From the NCBI RefSeq assembly GCF_003050905.1, contig NZ_QAOT01000007.1: a stretch of 64,000 nt of DNA, one strand, 5' to 3'. Made by a program: the position numbers and the translations under genes. The notes below the pieces were generated by a model. It saw only the letters and a list, made by a program, of their open reading frames with translations. It ran no database searches and had not been told where the DNA came from. The stretch is from Cereibacter_A azotoformans. Lineage in GTDB: Bacteria > Pseudomonadota > Alphaproteobacteria > Rhodobacterales > Rhodobacteraceae. This document shows positions 8,363 through 16,567 of this stretch, piece after piece; within the stretch, counting starts at the first letter, position 1, and every line of letters begins with the position of its first letter.

Positions 8363-8842
8363 TCAATGCCGCGTCCAGCCGGAATTGCCCGGCGGCCGGG
8401 TCGGCGGGGCCAGCGGATCGCGCGGGGCCGGGTCCACCTCGTGATAGTCGCCCTCGATCGGCCGGTCATCCGTCATGGGGCCGCGCCAGGTGGTCGTGCG
8501 CACCTGCACGTTGCGGCCGAGCCGGCGGATCAGCGCGCGCCGCAGCGGCGGGATCAGCAGCAGAAGGCCCAGCGTGTCGGTGAAGAAGCCGGGCAGGATC
8601 AGCAGACCCGCCGCCAGCGACACCACGGCCCCGTCCGCCATCAGCGCCAGCGGATCCATCCGCCGCGGCATCTGAAGGGCGGCCTGCATCTCGACCCCCT
8701 GCCGGCGCAGCAGGACGATGCCGAGCGCGGCCGTGCCGAAGATGACGAGCAGCGTCGCCAGCAGGCCGATCGCCCCGCCAATGGTGACGAACAGCGCGAT
8801 CTCGAGGATCGGAAGGGCAAGGACGGCCGCGAGTGGCCACAT
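8363..8842 (-). CDS. fxsA: FxsA-family membrane protein
   Basis: Small cytoplasmic-membrane protein; in E. coli overproduction relieves phage T7 exclusion by F plasmids, but the normal role is not established. 159 residues. The sequence ALPILEIALFVTIGGAIGL plus LLVIFGTAALGIVLLRRQG gives the family's hydrophobic hairpin and Arg-rich loop, followed by another membrane segment and a proline-rich tail. The start at 8842 is chosen for the family-like MWPLAAV; a start at 8860 would add six residues. It diverges from the Tim44-domain gene across 143 bp. Confidence 0.88.
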   Translation of the reverse strand: MWPLAAVLALPILEIALFVTIGGAIGLLATLLVIFGTAALGIVLLRRQGVEMQAALQMPRRMDPLALMADGAVVSLAAGLLILPGFFTDTLGLLLLIPPLRRALIRRLGRNVQVRTTTWRGPMTDDRPIEGDYHEVDPAPRDPLAPPTRPPGNSGWTRH

Positions 8843-8985
8843 GGGAGCCTCCTGTATCATGCGACTTGTCGGGCGCAGCGGTGGACTTGCCGCCAGCCCT
8901 CCCCTACATAGGGAAGGATCGCTATCCGTACCAACCCCGATATGCCGCGGGACTTCAGGCCCGACGCCCCCGACCGAGGTTAAAA

Positions 8986-9645
8986 ATGAGTTCGTCCCTG
9001 ATCCAACTGCTGGTGCTGGCCGGGATCGCCGTCTTTCTGATCATCAAGCTCAAGAGTGTTCTGGGCACCCGCGAGGGGTTCGAGAAGCCTCCGGTGCCGC
9101 TGGAAGACCCCAGGCCGCGGCCACGGCGTGAGTTCGAGGTGATCGAGGGCGGACCCGACCGCGACATCATCGACCACGTGACCGACGGCAGCCCCTCCGC
9201 GAAGGCGCTCGCCGGCATGAAGATGGCCGAGCCGGGCTTTTCGGTGTCGGAATTCCTCACCGGCGCCCGCGGGGCCTATGAAATGATCGTGATGGCCTTC
9301 GAGAAGGGCGAGCTGGAGCAGATCCGGCCCTTCCTCTCGGCCGAGGTGTTCGAAAGCTTCGAGGATGCCGTCAACGCCCGCGAGGCCGAGGGGCTGAGCG
9401 TCGAGGCGAACTTCCTCGGCCTGCGCGAGATCGACATCCACGAGGCCTCCTTCGAACGCGACTCGCGGATCGGGCAGATCGCCGTCCGCTTCGTGGGCGA
9501 GCTGACGTCGGTCGTGCGCAATCGCGAGGGCCAGGTCGTCGAGGGCAGCCCCACCGAGATCAAGCGTCAGCGCGACGTCTGGACCTTCGAGCGGCACATG
9601 GGCGCGAACGATCCCAACTGGCAACTCGTCGCCACCGGGGAGTGA
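8986..9645 (+). CDS. Tim44/TimA-domain membrane-anchored protein
   Basis: 219 residues. One N-terminal transmembrane helix (LLVLAGIAVFLIIKLKSVLG) is followed by an acidic/proline linker and a C-terminal Tim44-like domain (roughly 80-219; SEFLTGARGAYEMIVMAFEK and VRFVGELTSVVR). Mitochondrial Tim44 tethers Hsp70 to the import pore; bacterial homologues such as Caulobacter TimA are membrane-bound but of uncertain function. The start at 8986 begins the TM helix directly; longer in-frame starts give non-protein-like sequence. The stop overlaps the mltA start region. Confidence 0.88.
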   Translation: MSSSLIQLLVLAGIAVFLIIKLKSVLGTREGFEKPPVPLEDPRPRPRREFEVIEGGPDRDIIDHVTDGSPSAKALAGMKMAEPGFSVSEFLTGARGAYEMIVMAFEKGELEQIRPFLSAEVFESFEDAVNAREAEGLSVEANFLGLREIDIHEASFERDSRIGQIAVRFVGELTSVVRNREGQVVEGSPTEIKRQRDVWTFERHMGANDPNWQLVATGE

Positions 9646-10670
9646 TGCGTGCCCTGCTCTGCGCGCTGGCGGTCTGCGTTGTGACGGCAGCGTCCGGTGC
9701 CGCCCCGGCGCAGGTGCTCGACTTCGAAGAGCTGGACGGCTGGCGCGAGGACGATCATTCCGAGGCGCTGGCCGTCTTTCGCCAGACCTGCGATCTGCTG
9801 AAGGGGCCCGAATGGGCCCCGCTCTGCCAGCTTGCGGGTGACATGGCGGGCCGACCCGAGGCCGCGCGCGAATTCTTCGAACTGTTCTTCCGGCCTGTTC
9901 AGGTGGGTGACCCGCCGGCGCTGTTCACCGGCTACTACGAGCCCGAACTCGAAGGGTCGCCCGTCCGCACCTCGCGCTTCAACTGGCCGATCTACGCCCG
10001 CCCCCCCGAATTGCAGGACGGCACCGTCTGGCGCAGCCGCATGGAGATCGACGGCGGGATCCTCTCGGGCCGCGGGCTTGAAATCGCCTGGCTCGACGAT
10101 CCGGTCGAGGTCTTCTTCCTCCATGTCCAGGGCTCGGGCCGGATCAGGATGCCTGATGGCCGGGTGCTCCGCGTAGGCTTTGCGGGCAAGAACGGCCATC
10201 CCTATGTCTCGGTCGGCAAAGAGATGGTCCGCCGCGGGCTGCTGCGGCTCGAGGAGGCCTCGGCCCGGACGATCCGCGACTGGGTGCAGCGCAACCCGAT
10301 CGAGGGGCGGGCGCTGCTTGGCCTGAACCCGTCCTACGTCTTCTTCCGCAAGCTGCCGCAGCTGGCCTCCGACAAGGGGCCGATCGGGGCGATGGGCCGG
10401 TCGATCACAACGCTGCGCAGCATCGCGGTGGATCCGCTGTTCACGCCGCTCGGCGCGCCCGTCTGGGTCGAGAAGGACGGCGGGCGCCCGCTGCGCCGGC
10501 TGTTCGTGGCGCAGGACACCGGCGGGGCGATCAAGGGCACGCAGCGGGCGGACATCTTCTACGGCACCGGCGCCCGCGCGGGCGAGATCGCGGGCGAGGT
10601 CAAGGACGGCGGGCGGATGATGGTGCTGCTGCCCATCGACCGCGCCTTCGCCATGCTGCCGGAACACTGA
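9645..10670 (+). CDS. mltA: Membrane-bound lytic murein transglycosylase A (MltA)
   Basis: Cleaves peptidoglycan glycan strands to 1,6-anhydromuropeptides in the periplasm. 341 residues. A signal peptide (about residues 1-24) ends near GAAPAQ. The MltA barrel has FTGYYEPELEGS, and the C-terminal 3D domain has LFVAQDTGGAIKGTQRADIFYG with the catalytic Asp motif. No lipobox Cys is evident, so it may be soluble periplasmic rather than a lipoprotein. ATG at 9645 overlaps the upstream stop; a GTG at 9642 is the alternative. Confidence 0.94.
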   Translation: MRALLCALAVCVVTAASGAAPAQVLDFEELDGWREDDHSEALAVFRQTCDLLKGPEWAPLCQLAGDMAGRPEAAREFFELFFRPVQVGDPPALFTGYYEPELEGSPVRTSRFNWPIYARPPELQDGTVWRSRMEIDGGILSGRGLEIAWLDDPVEVFFLHVQGSGRIRMPDGRVLRVGFAGKNGHPYVSVGKEMVRRGLLRLEEASARTIRDWVQRNPIEGRALLGLNPSYVFFRKLPQLASDKGPIGAMGRSITTLRSIAVDPLFTPLGAPVWVEKDGGRPLRRLFVAQDTGGAIKGTQRADIFYGTGARAGEIAGEVKDGGRMMVLLPIDRAFAMLPEH

Positions 10671-11266
10671 TGGCCCGCCGTCGGACGCTCCGCCCGGACG
10701 AGGAAGAGCTGTGGCAGGCCGTCGCCCGGTCGGCCCAGCCGCTCCATCCTCAGCGCATCCGCAGCCACACGCCCAAGGCCGATCCCCTGCCCCATGCACC
10801 CGAACCGCGGGCGCAGGTGCCGGCCTTTCCGCATTTTCATGTCGGAGAGAAGGTCCGGCACGCCTCGGGCCACGATCTCGTGCCTGCGCTGCGCGACCAG
10901 CTTGCGGCGCAACCGCTCCGCATGGATGCCAAGAGCTTCGCGCGCATGTCGCGCGGCAAGCTCTCGCCCGAGGCGCGGATCGACCTGCATGGCATGACCC
11001 TCACCGAGGCCCATCCCGAGCTGATCCGTTTCATCCTGAACGCGCACGCCGACGGGTTGCGGCTGGTGCTGGTCATCACCGGCAAGGGCAGCCGGAGGGT
11101 GGACGATCACGGCCCGATCCCGCAGCGGCCGGGCGTCCTGCGCCATCAGGTGCCGCACTGGCTGCGGATGCCGCCACTTGGCGCGGCGGTGCTTCAGGTG
11201 GCCATGGCGCATCTGAAGCACGGCGGCGAGGGCGCCTATTACGTCTATCTCCGCCGCCCCCGCTGA
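10670..11266 (+). CDS. Smr-domain protein
   Basis: 198 residues with a low-complexity basic/proline-rich N-terminus and a C-terminal Smr (small MutS-related) domain. The domain shows RIDLHGMTLTEAHPE near residue 103 (DLHG motif) and LVLVITGKGSRR near residue 133, the HGxG-type loop. Smr domains are often nucleases or RNA-binding modules, but the role of stand-alone alphaproteobacterial forms is not settled. The ATG shares its first base with the mltA stop, so the two are probably co-translated. Confidence 0.88.
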   Translation: MARRRTLRPDEEELWQAVARSAQPLHPQRIRSHTPKADPLPHAPEPRAQVPAFPHFHVGEKVRHASGHDLVPALRDQLAAQPLRMDAKSFARMSRGKLSPEARIDLHGMTLTEAHPELIRFILNAHADGLRLVLVITGKGSRRVDDHGPIPQRPGVLRHQVPHWLRMPPLGAAVLQVAMAHLKHGGEGAYYVYLRRPR

Positions 11267-11293
11267 GGCGCGTCCTTCGCGCTTCGTGAAGGG

Positions 11294-11707
11294 TCACGAC
11301 CAGATCGCGGGATCCGCAAACTCGATCGAATTGCCGGCGGGGTCACGGACATAGATCGAGCGCGCACCGTTCGGCCAGTGGAAGTCCGCCTCGATCTCCA
11401 CGCCCGCCTCCTCCAGCCGCCGCCGCCAGAGATCGAGCGCCTCGGGCGGGACGGCGAAGCAATAGTGCCCCTGCCCCTTCGTCCCGTGCGGCGGCACCGG
11501 CAGCGCGGGGTTGCCCGGCGGCTTGACCGTTTCCGCCGGGTTGAAGACCAGCAGCACCCCCTCGCCCACCTGGAAGAAGATGTGCCTGTCGCCGGCCCGG
11601 GCCAGCACCGGCAGGCCGATCAGCCCGTGATAGAAGGCCTCGGCCTCGGCCAGGTCATCGGTGTAGAGCGCGGATTCGAGGGTGCCGAGGATCGGAGGAT
11701 GGGTCAT
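11294..11707 (-). CDS. VOC-superfamily (glyoxalase/bleomycin-resistance fold) protein
   Basis: 137 residues forming one vicinal-oxygen-chelate unit: LGTLESALYTDDLAEAEAFY at the start, YCFAVPPEALDLWRRRLEEAG in the middle and SIYVRDPAGNSIEFADP at the end, which holds the usual Glu metal ligand. The substrate cannot be told from sequence. The start ATG overlaps the stop of the lacI-type gene upstream (ATGA at 11704-11707), so it is probably co-translated with that regulator. It converges on the smr gene. Confidence 0.85.
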   Translation of the reverse strand: MTHPPILGTLESALYTDDLAEAEAFYHGLIGLPVLARAGDRHIFFQVGEGVLLVFNPAETVKPPGNPALPVPPHGTKGQGHYCFAVPPEALDLWRRRLEEAGVEIEADFHWPNGARSIYVRDPAGNSIEFADPAIWS

Positions 11708-12720
11708 GGGGATGCTCCTGTGCCACAAGGAGGTGCAACGCTCTGCCGCCGGATCAGCTCCACCGGCAGCAGTTCGGACGGGCCGGTGAGGGTGCGCGTG
11801 TCGATCATGGCCGACAGCAGTTCGGCCGCCCGGCGCCCGATCAGGCGGCGCGGTTGCCGGATCGTGGTCAGCGCCGGCGTGAGATGGGCCACCACCTCGA
11901 TATCGTCAAAGCCCACCACCGAAACATCCGCCGGAACCGCGATGCCCGCATGCTGGAGCGCCCCCATGAAGCCGCAGGCCATCTCGTCCGAGGCGCAGAA
12001 GACCGCCGTGGGGCGGTCCTTGAGACCGAGCCACGTCATCGCCGCCGCCGACCCCGAGGCCAGCCCGAAGTCGCCGCGGAAGATCCAGTCGTCGCGCAGC
12101 GGCAGCCCGAGGTCGCCGCGCGCCCGTCTCACGCCCTCGAGCCTGCTTTCGGTCAGCACGTTGCCCGCGGGGCCCATCACATGGCCGATGCGCCGGTGCC
12201 CCATCTCGTGCAGGTGCCGGATCGCGATCTCGGCCCCGGCCGCATTGTCCACCCGGACCGAGGGCAGCGCCTCGCCCATCCATTCGCAGGCAAGGATCAC
12301 CGGCGGTCGCCGCCGCGTGGCCAGCGCCTCGAGAGGCAGGCTGCCGTCGAAGATCACCACCCCGTCGGCCAGCCCGCTCTCGAGATAATGGGCCAGCCGG
12401 CCGGCCGGGTCCGTGTGCGTATCCGCGATCAGAAGACCGTAGCCCGCAGGCGTCAGGACGGAGGCGAGGCCCGAGAGGATCTCCGAGAAGAACGGATTGG
12501 CGAGGTTCGGCACCAGCGCAAGGATGCTGCCTGTGCGCCGCCGCCGCAGGTTCCTCGCCATCGAGTTCGCGACATATCCCGTGTCGCGCACCGCGCGCAG
12601 CACCGCCTCGCGCGTGGTTTCGGCCACGCGTTCGGGGTGCGACAGGGTGCGGCTCACGGTGGCGGTCGAGACCCCCGACAGCCGGGCAACATCCTGAATC
12701 GTGGCGACTTTCTGCGGCAT
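11704..12720 (-). CDS. LacI-family transcriptional regulator of the adjacent sugar operon
   Basis: 338 residues. The N-terminal helix-turn-helix VATIQDVARLSGVSTATVSRT with the hinge region up to RRRRTGSILALVPNLANPFF is a textbook LacI/PurR head. A periplasmic-binding-protein-like sugar-sensing domain fills the rest. It is transcribed divergently from the sugar operon, with palindromic operators in the gap, so it very likely represses that operon and itself until the sugar or a derivative binds. ATG at 12720 is chosen because the HTH follows within 10 residues. Confidence 0.93.
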   Translation of the reverse strand: MPQKVATIQDVARLSGVSTATVSRTLSHPERVAETTREAVLRAVRDTGYVANSMARNLRRRRTGSILALVPNLANPFFSEILSGLASVLTPAGYGLLIADTHTDPAGRLAHYLESGLADGVVIFDGSLPLEALATRRRPPVILACEWMGEALPSVRVDNAAGAEIAIRHLHEMGHRRIGHVMGPAGNVLTESRLEGVRRARGDLGLPLRDDWIFRGDFGLASGSAAAMTWLGLKDRPTAVFCASDEMACGFMGALQHAGIAVPADVSVVGFDDIEVVAHLTPALTTIRQPRRLIGRRAAELLSAMIDTRTLTGPSELLPVELIRRQSVAPPCGTGASP

Positions 12721-12758
12721 CTCACCCTCCGGTTCGGCGCCATCCTGCGGTGCAGGAG

Positions 12759-12775
12759 AATCGTTGTAAACGATT
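12759..12775. promoter_or_regulatory. Palindromic LacI-family operator O1
   Basis: AATCGTTGTAAACGATT has perfect 7-bp arms around a 3-base centre. It lies in the gap between the divergent lacI-type gene and the sugar operon, 39 bp upstream of the regulator start and 96 bp upstream of the first operon gene. It is the best candidate operator. Confidence 0.8.
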
Positions 12776-12792
12776 GTTGCGTGCCTATAGTG

Positions 12793-12807
12793 AATCTGCA
12801 AACGATT
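12793..12807. promoter_or_regulatory. Second LacI-family operator-like site O2
   Basis: AATCTGCAAACGATT is an imperfect palindrome sharing the half-site AAACGATT with O1, which lies 18 bp to the left. The two TGYAAACGATT half-sites start 32 bp apart, about three helical turns, which would suit cooperative binding. Confidence 0.6.
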
Positions 12808-12870
12808 ACATCAACGACGCCGGTCGCGATGGGGACGTTGCGCCGGTGGCGACCGGAGGGAGGAAAGCGC

Positions 12871-13929
12871 TTGAAGACGATCAAGGGGCCTGCGCTGTTT
12901 CTGGCGCAGTTCGCGGGCGATGCTGCGCCCTTCAACTCGTGGACGTCGATCACCCGATGGGCCGCCGACTGCGGCTATGCCGGGGTTCAGGTGCCGACAT
13001 GGGACGCGCGGCTGTTCGATCTGGACCGGGCGGCCGAGTCAAAGGACTGGTGCGACCAGTTCAAGGGCGAGGCGGCCGAGGCCGGCATCGAGGTGACCGA
13101 GCTGGCAAGTCACCTGCACGGCCAGCTCGTCGCGGCCCATCCGGCCTATGACACGATGCTCGACGGCTTTGCCGACGCCTCCGTGCGCGGCAATCCCAAG
13201 GCACGGCAGGAATGGGCGGTGGACCGGGTGATGAAGGGCCTGACCGCCTCGCGCAATCTGGGCCTGAAGGCGATGGCCACCTTCTCGGGGGCGCTGGCCT
13301 GGCCCTATCTCTATCCCTGGCCGCAGCGCCCGGCGGGCCTTGTCGAGACCGCCTTCGACGAACTGGCCGCCCGCTGGCGCCCGATCCTCGATCATGCCGA
13401 GGCGTGCGGGATCGACCTCTGCTACGAGATCCACCCGGGCGAGGATCTGCACGACGGAGTGACCTTCGAGATGTTCCTCGAGCGCGTCGGCGGCCACGCC
13501 CGCTGCAACATGCTCTACGATCCGTCGCATTATGTGCTGCAGGCGCTGGATTACCTCGACAACATCGACATCTACGGCAGCCGCATCCGCATGTTCCACG
13601 TCAAGGACGCCGAGCTGAACCCGACGGGACGGCAGGGCGTCTATGGCGGCTTCCAGTCCTGGGTGAACCGGGCCGGCCGCTTCCGCAGCCTCGGGGACGG
13701 GCAGGTGGATTTCGGCGCGATCTTCTCCAAGCTCACCGCGATCGACTTCGACGGCTGGGCCGTGGTCGAGTGGGAATGCGCGCTGAAACATCCCGAGGAC
13801 GGAGCGCGCGAGGGGGCGGAGTTCGTCCGCAACCACATCATCCGCGTCACCCCCAACGCCTTTGACGATTTCGCGGGCGCGGGCACGGACGAGGCCGCCA
13901 ACCGCGCCATGCTGGGGCTCGACCGATGA
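12871..13929 (+). CDS. Sugar phosphate isomerase/epimerase-type TIM-barrel protein
   Basis: 352 residues of the AP-endonuclease-2-like TIM barrel used by sugar isomerases and epimerases. Probable metal-binding segments are LCYEIHPGEDLHDG, NMLYDPSHYVLQALDY, MFHVKDAELNP and VVEWECALKHPEDGA. It probably interconverts the imported sugar or its oxidised form in the cytoplasm. I chose the TTG at 12871 because a strong ribosome-binding site (GGAGGGAGG) lies at 12855-12863; the ATG at 12829 would add 14 residues but has no such site. First gene of the sugar operon; the next start overlaps its stop. Confidence 0.82.
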   Translation: MKTIKGPALFLAQFAGDAAPFNSWTSITRWAADCGYAGVQVPTWDARLFDLDRAAESKDWCDQFKGEAAEAGIEVTELASHLHGQLVAAHPAYDTMLDGFADASVRGNPKARQEWAVDRVMKGLTASRNLGLKAMATFSGALAWPYLYPWPQRPAGLVETAFDELAARWRPILDHAEACGIDLCYEIHPGEDLHDGVTFEMFLERVGGHARCNMLYDPSHYVLQALDYLDNIDIYGSRIRMFHVKDAELNPTGRQGVYGGFQSWVNRAGRFRSLGDGQVDFGAIFSKLTAIDFDGWAVVEWECALKHPEDGAREGAEFVRNHIIRVTPNAFDDFAGAGTDEAANRAMLGLDR

Positions 13930-15071
13930 GCCGGTTTGCAGGGCGCGAGGGGCCGATCCGCCTCGGCATGGTGGGCGGCGGCAGCGGGGCCTTCATCGGC
14001 GCGGTCCACCGGATCGCGGCGCGGCTCGACGGGAAATACCAGCTGGTGGCGGGGGCGCTCTCCTCGACACCCGAGAAGGCGCGGGACAGCGCGGCGGCGC
14101 TTGGCATCCCGCGCAGCTATGATGATTTCACCGCCATGGCGAAATCCGAGGCCCGGCGGCGCGACGGGATCGAGGCGGTGGCGATCGTCACCCCGAACCA
14201 CATGCACGGGCCGGTGGCGCGCGAGTTCCTCAAGCGCGGCATCCATGTGATCTGCGACAAGCCGCTGACCGCGACGCTGACCGAGGCCAAGCGCCTCCAG
14301 CAGGCGGCCGAGAAGGCGGACGCCCTCTTCGTGCTCACGCACAATTACACCGGCTATCCGATGGTGCGCGAGGCGCGGGCGCTGGTGGCCTCGGGCGCGC
14401 TGGGGCGGCTGCGGGTGGTGCAGGTCGAGTATCCACAGGGCTGGATGGCGGCGCCCGTCGCCAACAAGCAGGCCGAATGGCGCAACGATCCGGCGCGCAG
14501 CGGTGCGGGCGGCTCGACGGGTGACATCGGGACGCACGCCTACAACCTCGCCCGCTTCGTGACCGGCCTGAAGGTCGAGGCGCTGGCGGCGGACCTCTCG
14601 GAGTTCGTCGAGGGGCGGCAGAACGACGACAACGCCCATGTGATGCTGCGCTTCGAGGGCGGGGCGCGCGGGATGCTCTGGTGCAGTCAGGTGGCGGTGG
14701 GGCACGAAAACTCGCTCCGCCTGCGGATCTACGGCGAAACGGGCGGGCTCGAATGGGCGCAGGAGAACCCGACCGAGCTATGGCACACCCCCTTGGGCGA
14801 GCCGAAGCGCCTGATCACCCGCATGGGCGCGGGCGCAGGCCCCGAGGCCGCGCGGGTGAGCCGCACCCCCGCAGGCCATCCCGAGGGCTTCCTCGAGGCC
14901 TTCGCGACCATCTATTCCGAAGCGGCCGAGGCGATCTTCGCCCATCGCGCGGGCAAGGCTGCGCCCGAGGGCGTGACCTTCCCCGGCATCGCCGACGGCA
15001 TGGAGGGCATGGCCTTCATCGACGCCTGCATCCGCTCGTCGCGGCGCAACGCCGCCTGGGTGGTGCCATGA
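13926..15071 (+). CDS. Gfo/Idh/MocA-family oxidoreductase
   Basis: NAD(P)-dependent sugar or cyclitol dehydrogenase of 381 residues. The Rossmann motif IRLGMVGGGSGAFIGAVHR is at residues 11-29, the conserved cofactor lysine is in ICDKPLTATLTEA near residue 118, and GGSTGDIGTHAYNLARF near residue 197 carries the catalytic Asp and His of the G-x-x-x-D-x-G-x-H motif. ATGA overlaps join it to both neighbours. With the TIM-barrel enzyme it probably oxidises and rearranges the sugar brought in by the ABC transporter. Confidence 0.9.
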   Translation: MSRFAGREGPIRLGMVGGGSGAFIGAVHRIAARLDGKYQLVAGALSSTPEKARDSAAALGIPRSYDDFTAMAKSEARRRDGIEAVAIVTPNHMHGPVAREFLKRGIHVICDKPLTATLTEAKRLQQAAEKADALFVLTHNYTGYPMVREARALVASGALGRLRVVQVEYPQGWMAAPVANKQAEWRNDPARSGAGGSTGDIGTHAYNLARFVTGLKVEALAADLSEFVEGRQNDDNAHVMLRFEGGARGMLWCSQVAVGHENSLRLRIYGETGGLEWAQENPTELWHTPLGEPKRLITRMGAGAGPEAARVSRTPAGHPEGFLEAFATIYSEAAEAIFAHRAGKAAPEGVTFPGIADGMEGMAFIDACIRSSRRNAAWVVP

Positions 15072-16567
15072 CCGAGCCGGTGCTCGCGATCCGCAAGGTC
15101 TCGCGGCTGTTCGGGCCGGTCCAGGTCCTGTTCGATGTGGATTTCGACCTCCGCCCCGGCGAGGTCCATGCGCTGATCGGCGAGAATGGCGCGGGCAAGT
15201 CCACGACAATGAAGATCCTCGCGGGCTATCTCGCGCCCTCGGCGGGTGAGGTGCTGCTGGACGGCCAGCCCGTCCACTTCCCCTCCTCGCGCGAGGCCGA
15301 GGCGGCGGGGATCGTGATGATTCATCAGGAGTTCAACCTCGCGACCCCGCTCACCGTCGAGGAGAACATCTTCCTCGGGCGCGAACTGAAGCGAGGCCCC
15401 TTTCTCGACCGCCGCGCCATGCAGGCCGAAAGCCGCCGCCTGCTCGAGCGGCTGCACTGCGCGGTCGATCCGGGTGCGCGTGTCTCGTCGCTCTCGGTGC
15501 CGAACCGGCAGATGGTCGAGATCGCGAAGGCGCTGGGGCTGAAGGCGCGTGTCCTGATCATGGACGAGCCGACGGCCGTGCTGACCCACCGCGAGACCGA
15601 CACGTTGCTGGAGCAGGTGGACCGGCTGCGCAGGGCGGGCACGGCGATCCTCTACACCTCGCACAAGCTGGATGAGGTGGCGCGGATCGCGGACCGCGTG
15701 ACGGTCCTGCGCGACGGGCGCCGGGTCATGACGGTTCCGGCGAAGGGCCTCACCGAGGACCGGATGGCCGAAGCGATGGTGGGGCGCGAGTTGTCGGACC
15801 TCTTCCCGCCCAAGGGCACGCCCGCGGCCGAGCCGGTGCTTGAGGTGACGAACCTGACCGTGCCGGGCTTCGTCCGCGACGCCTCGTTCACGCTCCGGCG
15901 GGGCGAGGTGCTGGGCTTTGCGGGCCTCGTGGGGTCGGGCCGGACAGAGCTGATGGAGGGGATCGTGGGCCTCCGCCCCGCCACGGGCGAGGTGCGCATG
16001 GCGGGCCGCGCCCTGCCCCACGGATCGGTTGCGGCGGCGCGCGCGGCGGGCCTCGTCTATCTGACCGAGGACCGCAAGGAGAAGGGCCTGCTTCTCGGAA
16101 AGTCGCTGACCGAGAACCTGACCCTCCTCGCGCTCGACCGCTTCGGCCGGGTGCTGATCGACAAGGCCGCCGAAGAGCGCGCCCTGACGCAGGCCATCTC
16201 GGACTTCGACATCCGCGCGGGCGACCGCGGGATCATCGCGGGCAGCCTGTCGGGCGGGAACCAGCAGAAGCTGCTTCTGGCCAAGACCATGCTGGCCGAA
16301 CCGCAGGTCGTCATCATCGACGAGCCGACGCGCGGGATCGACGTGGGCACCAAGCAGCAGATCTACGGCTTCATCGCCCGCCTCGCCGCTGAGGGCCGCA
16401 GCGTGATCGTCGTCTCGTCCGAACTGCCCGAGGTGATCGGCGTGGCCAACCGCATCGTGGTGATGAGCGCGGGCCGGATCGCCGGCGAGGTCGAGGGCCC
16501 GGCCATCACCGAAGAGAACATCGTCCGCCTCGCGATGGGGCTGAACCACCGGAAGGCCAGCGCATGA
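15068..16567 (+). CDS. Sugar ABC transporter ATPase (RbsA/XylG type, two nucleotide-binding domains)
   Basis: 499 residues with two ABC domains in tandem. Domain 1 has Walker A GENGAGKST, signature LSVPNRQMVEIAKAL and Walker B VLIMDEPTAVL. Domain 2 has the degenerate Walker A GLVGSGRTE, signature LSGGNQQKLLLAKTM and Walker B VVIIDEPTRGID. This asymmetric double layout is typical of CUT2 (ribose/xylose/inositol) importers. The start overlaps the upstream stop and its own stop overlaps the permease start, so the cassette is tightly coupled. Confidence 0.95.
   Translation: MTEPVLAIRKVSRLFGPVQVLFDVDFDLRPGEVHALIGENGAGKSTTMKILAGYLAPSAGEVLLDGQPVHFPSSREAEAAGIVMIHQEFNLATPLTVEENIFLGRELKRGPFLDRRAMQAESRRLLERLHCAVDPGARVSSLSVPNRQMVEIAKALGLKARVLIMDEPTAVLTHRETDTLLEQVDRLRRAGTAILYTSHKLDEVARIADRVTVLRDGRRVMTVPAKGLTEDRMAEAMVGRELSDLFPPKGTPAAEPVLEVTNLTVPGFVRDASFTLRRGEVLGFAGLVGSGRTELMEGIVGLRPATGEVRMAGRALPHGSVAAARAAGLVYLTEDRKEKGLLLGKSLTENLTLLALDRFGRVLIDKAAEERALTQAISDFDIRAGDRGIIAGSLSGGNQQKLLLAKTMLAEPQVVIIDEPTRGIDVGTKQQIYGFIARLAAEGRSVIVVSSELPEVIGVANRIVVMSAGRIAGEVEGPAITEENIVRLAMGLNHRKASA

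Noticed and set aside
11854..12828. N-terminal extension of the TIM-barrel sugar enzyme across the lacI gene
   Set aside because: The frame is open but antisense to a clear LacI regulator and crosses its operators; the real start is near 12871.
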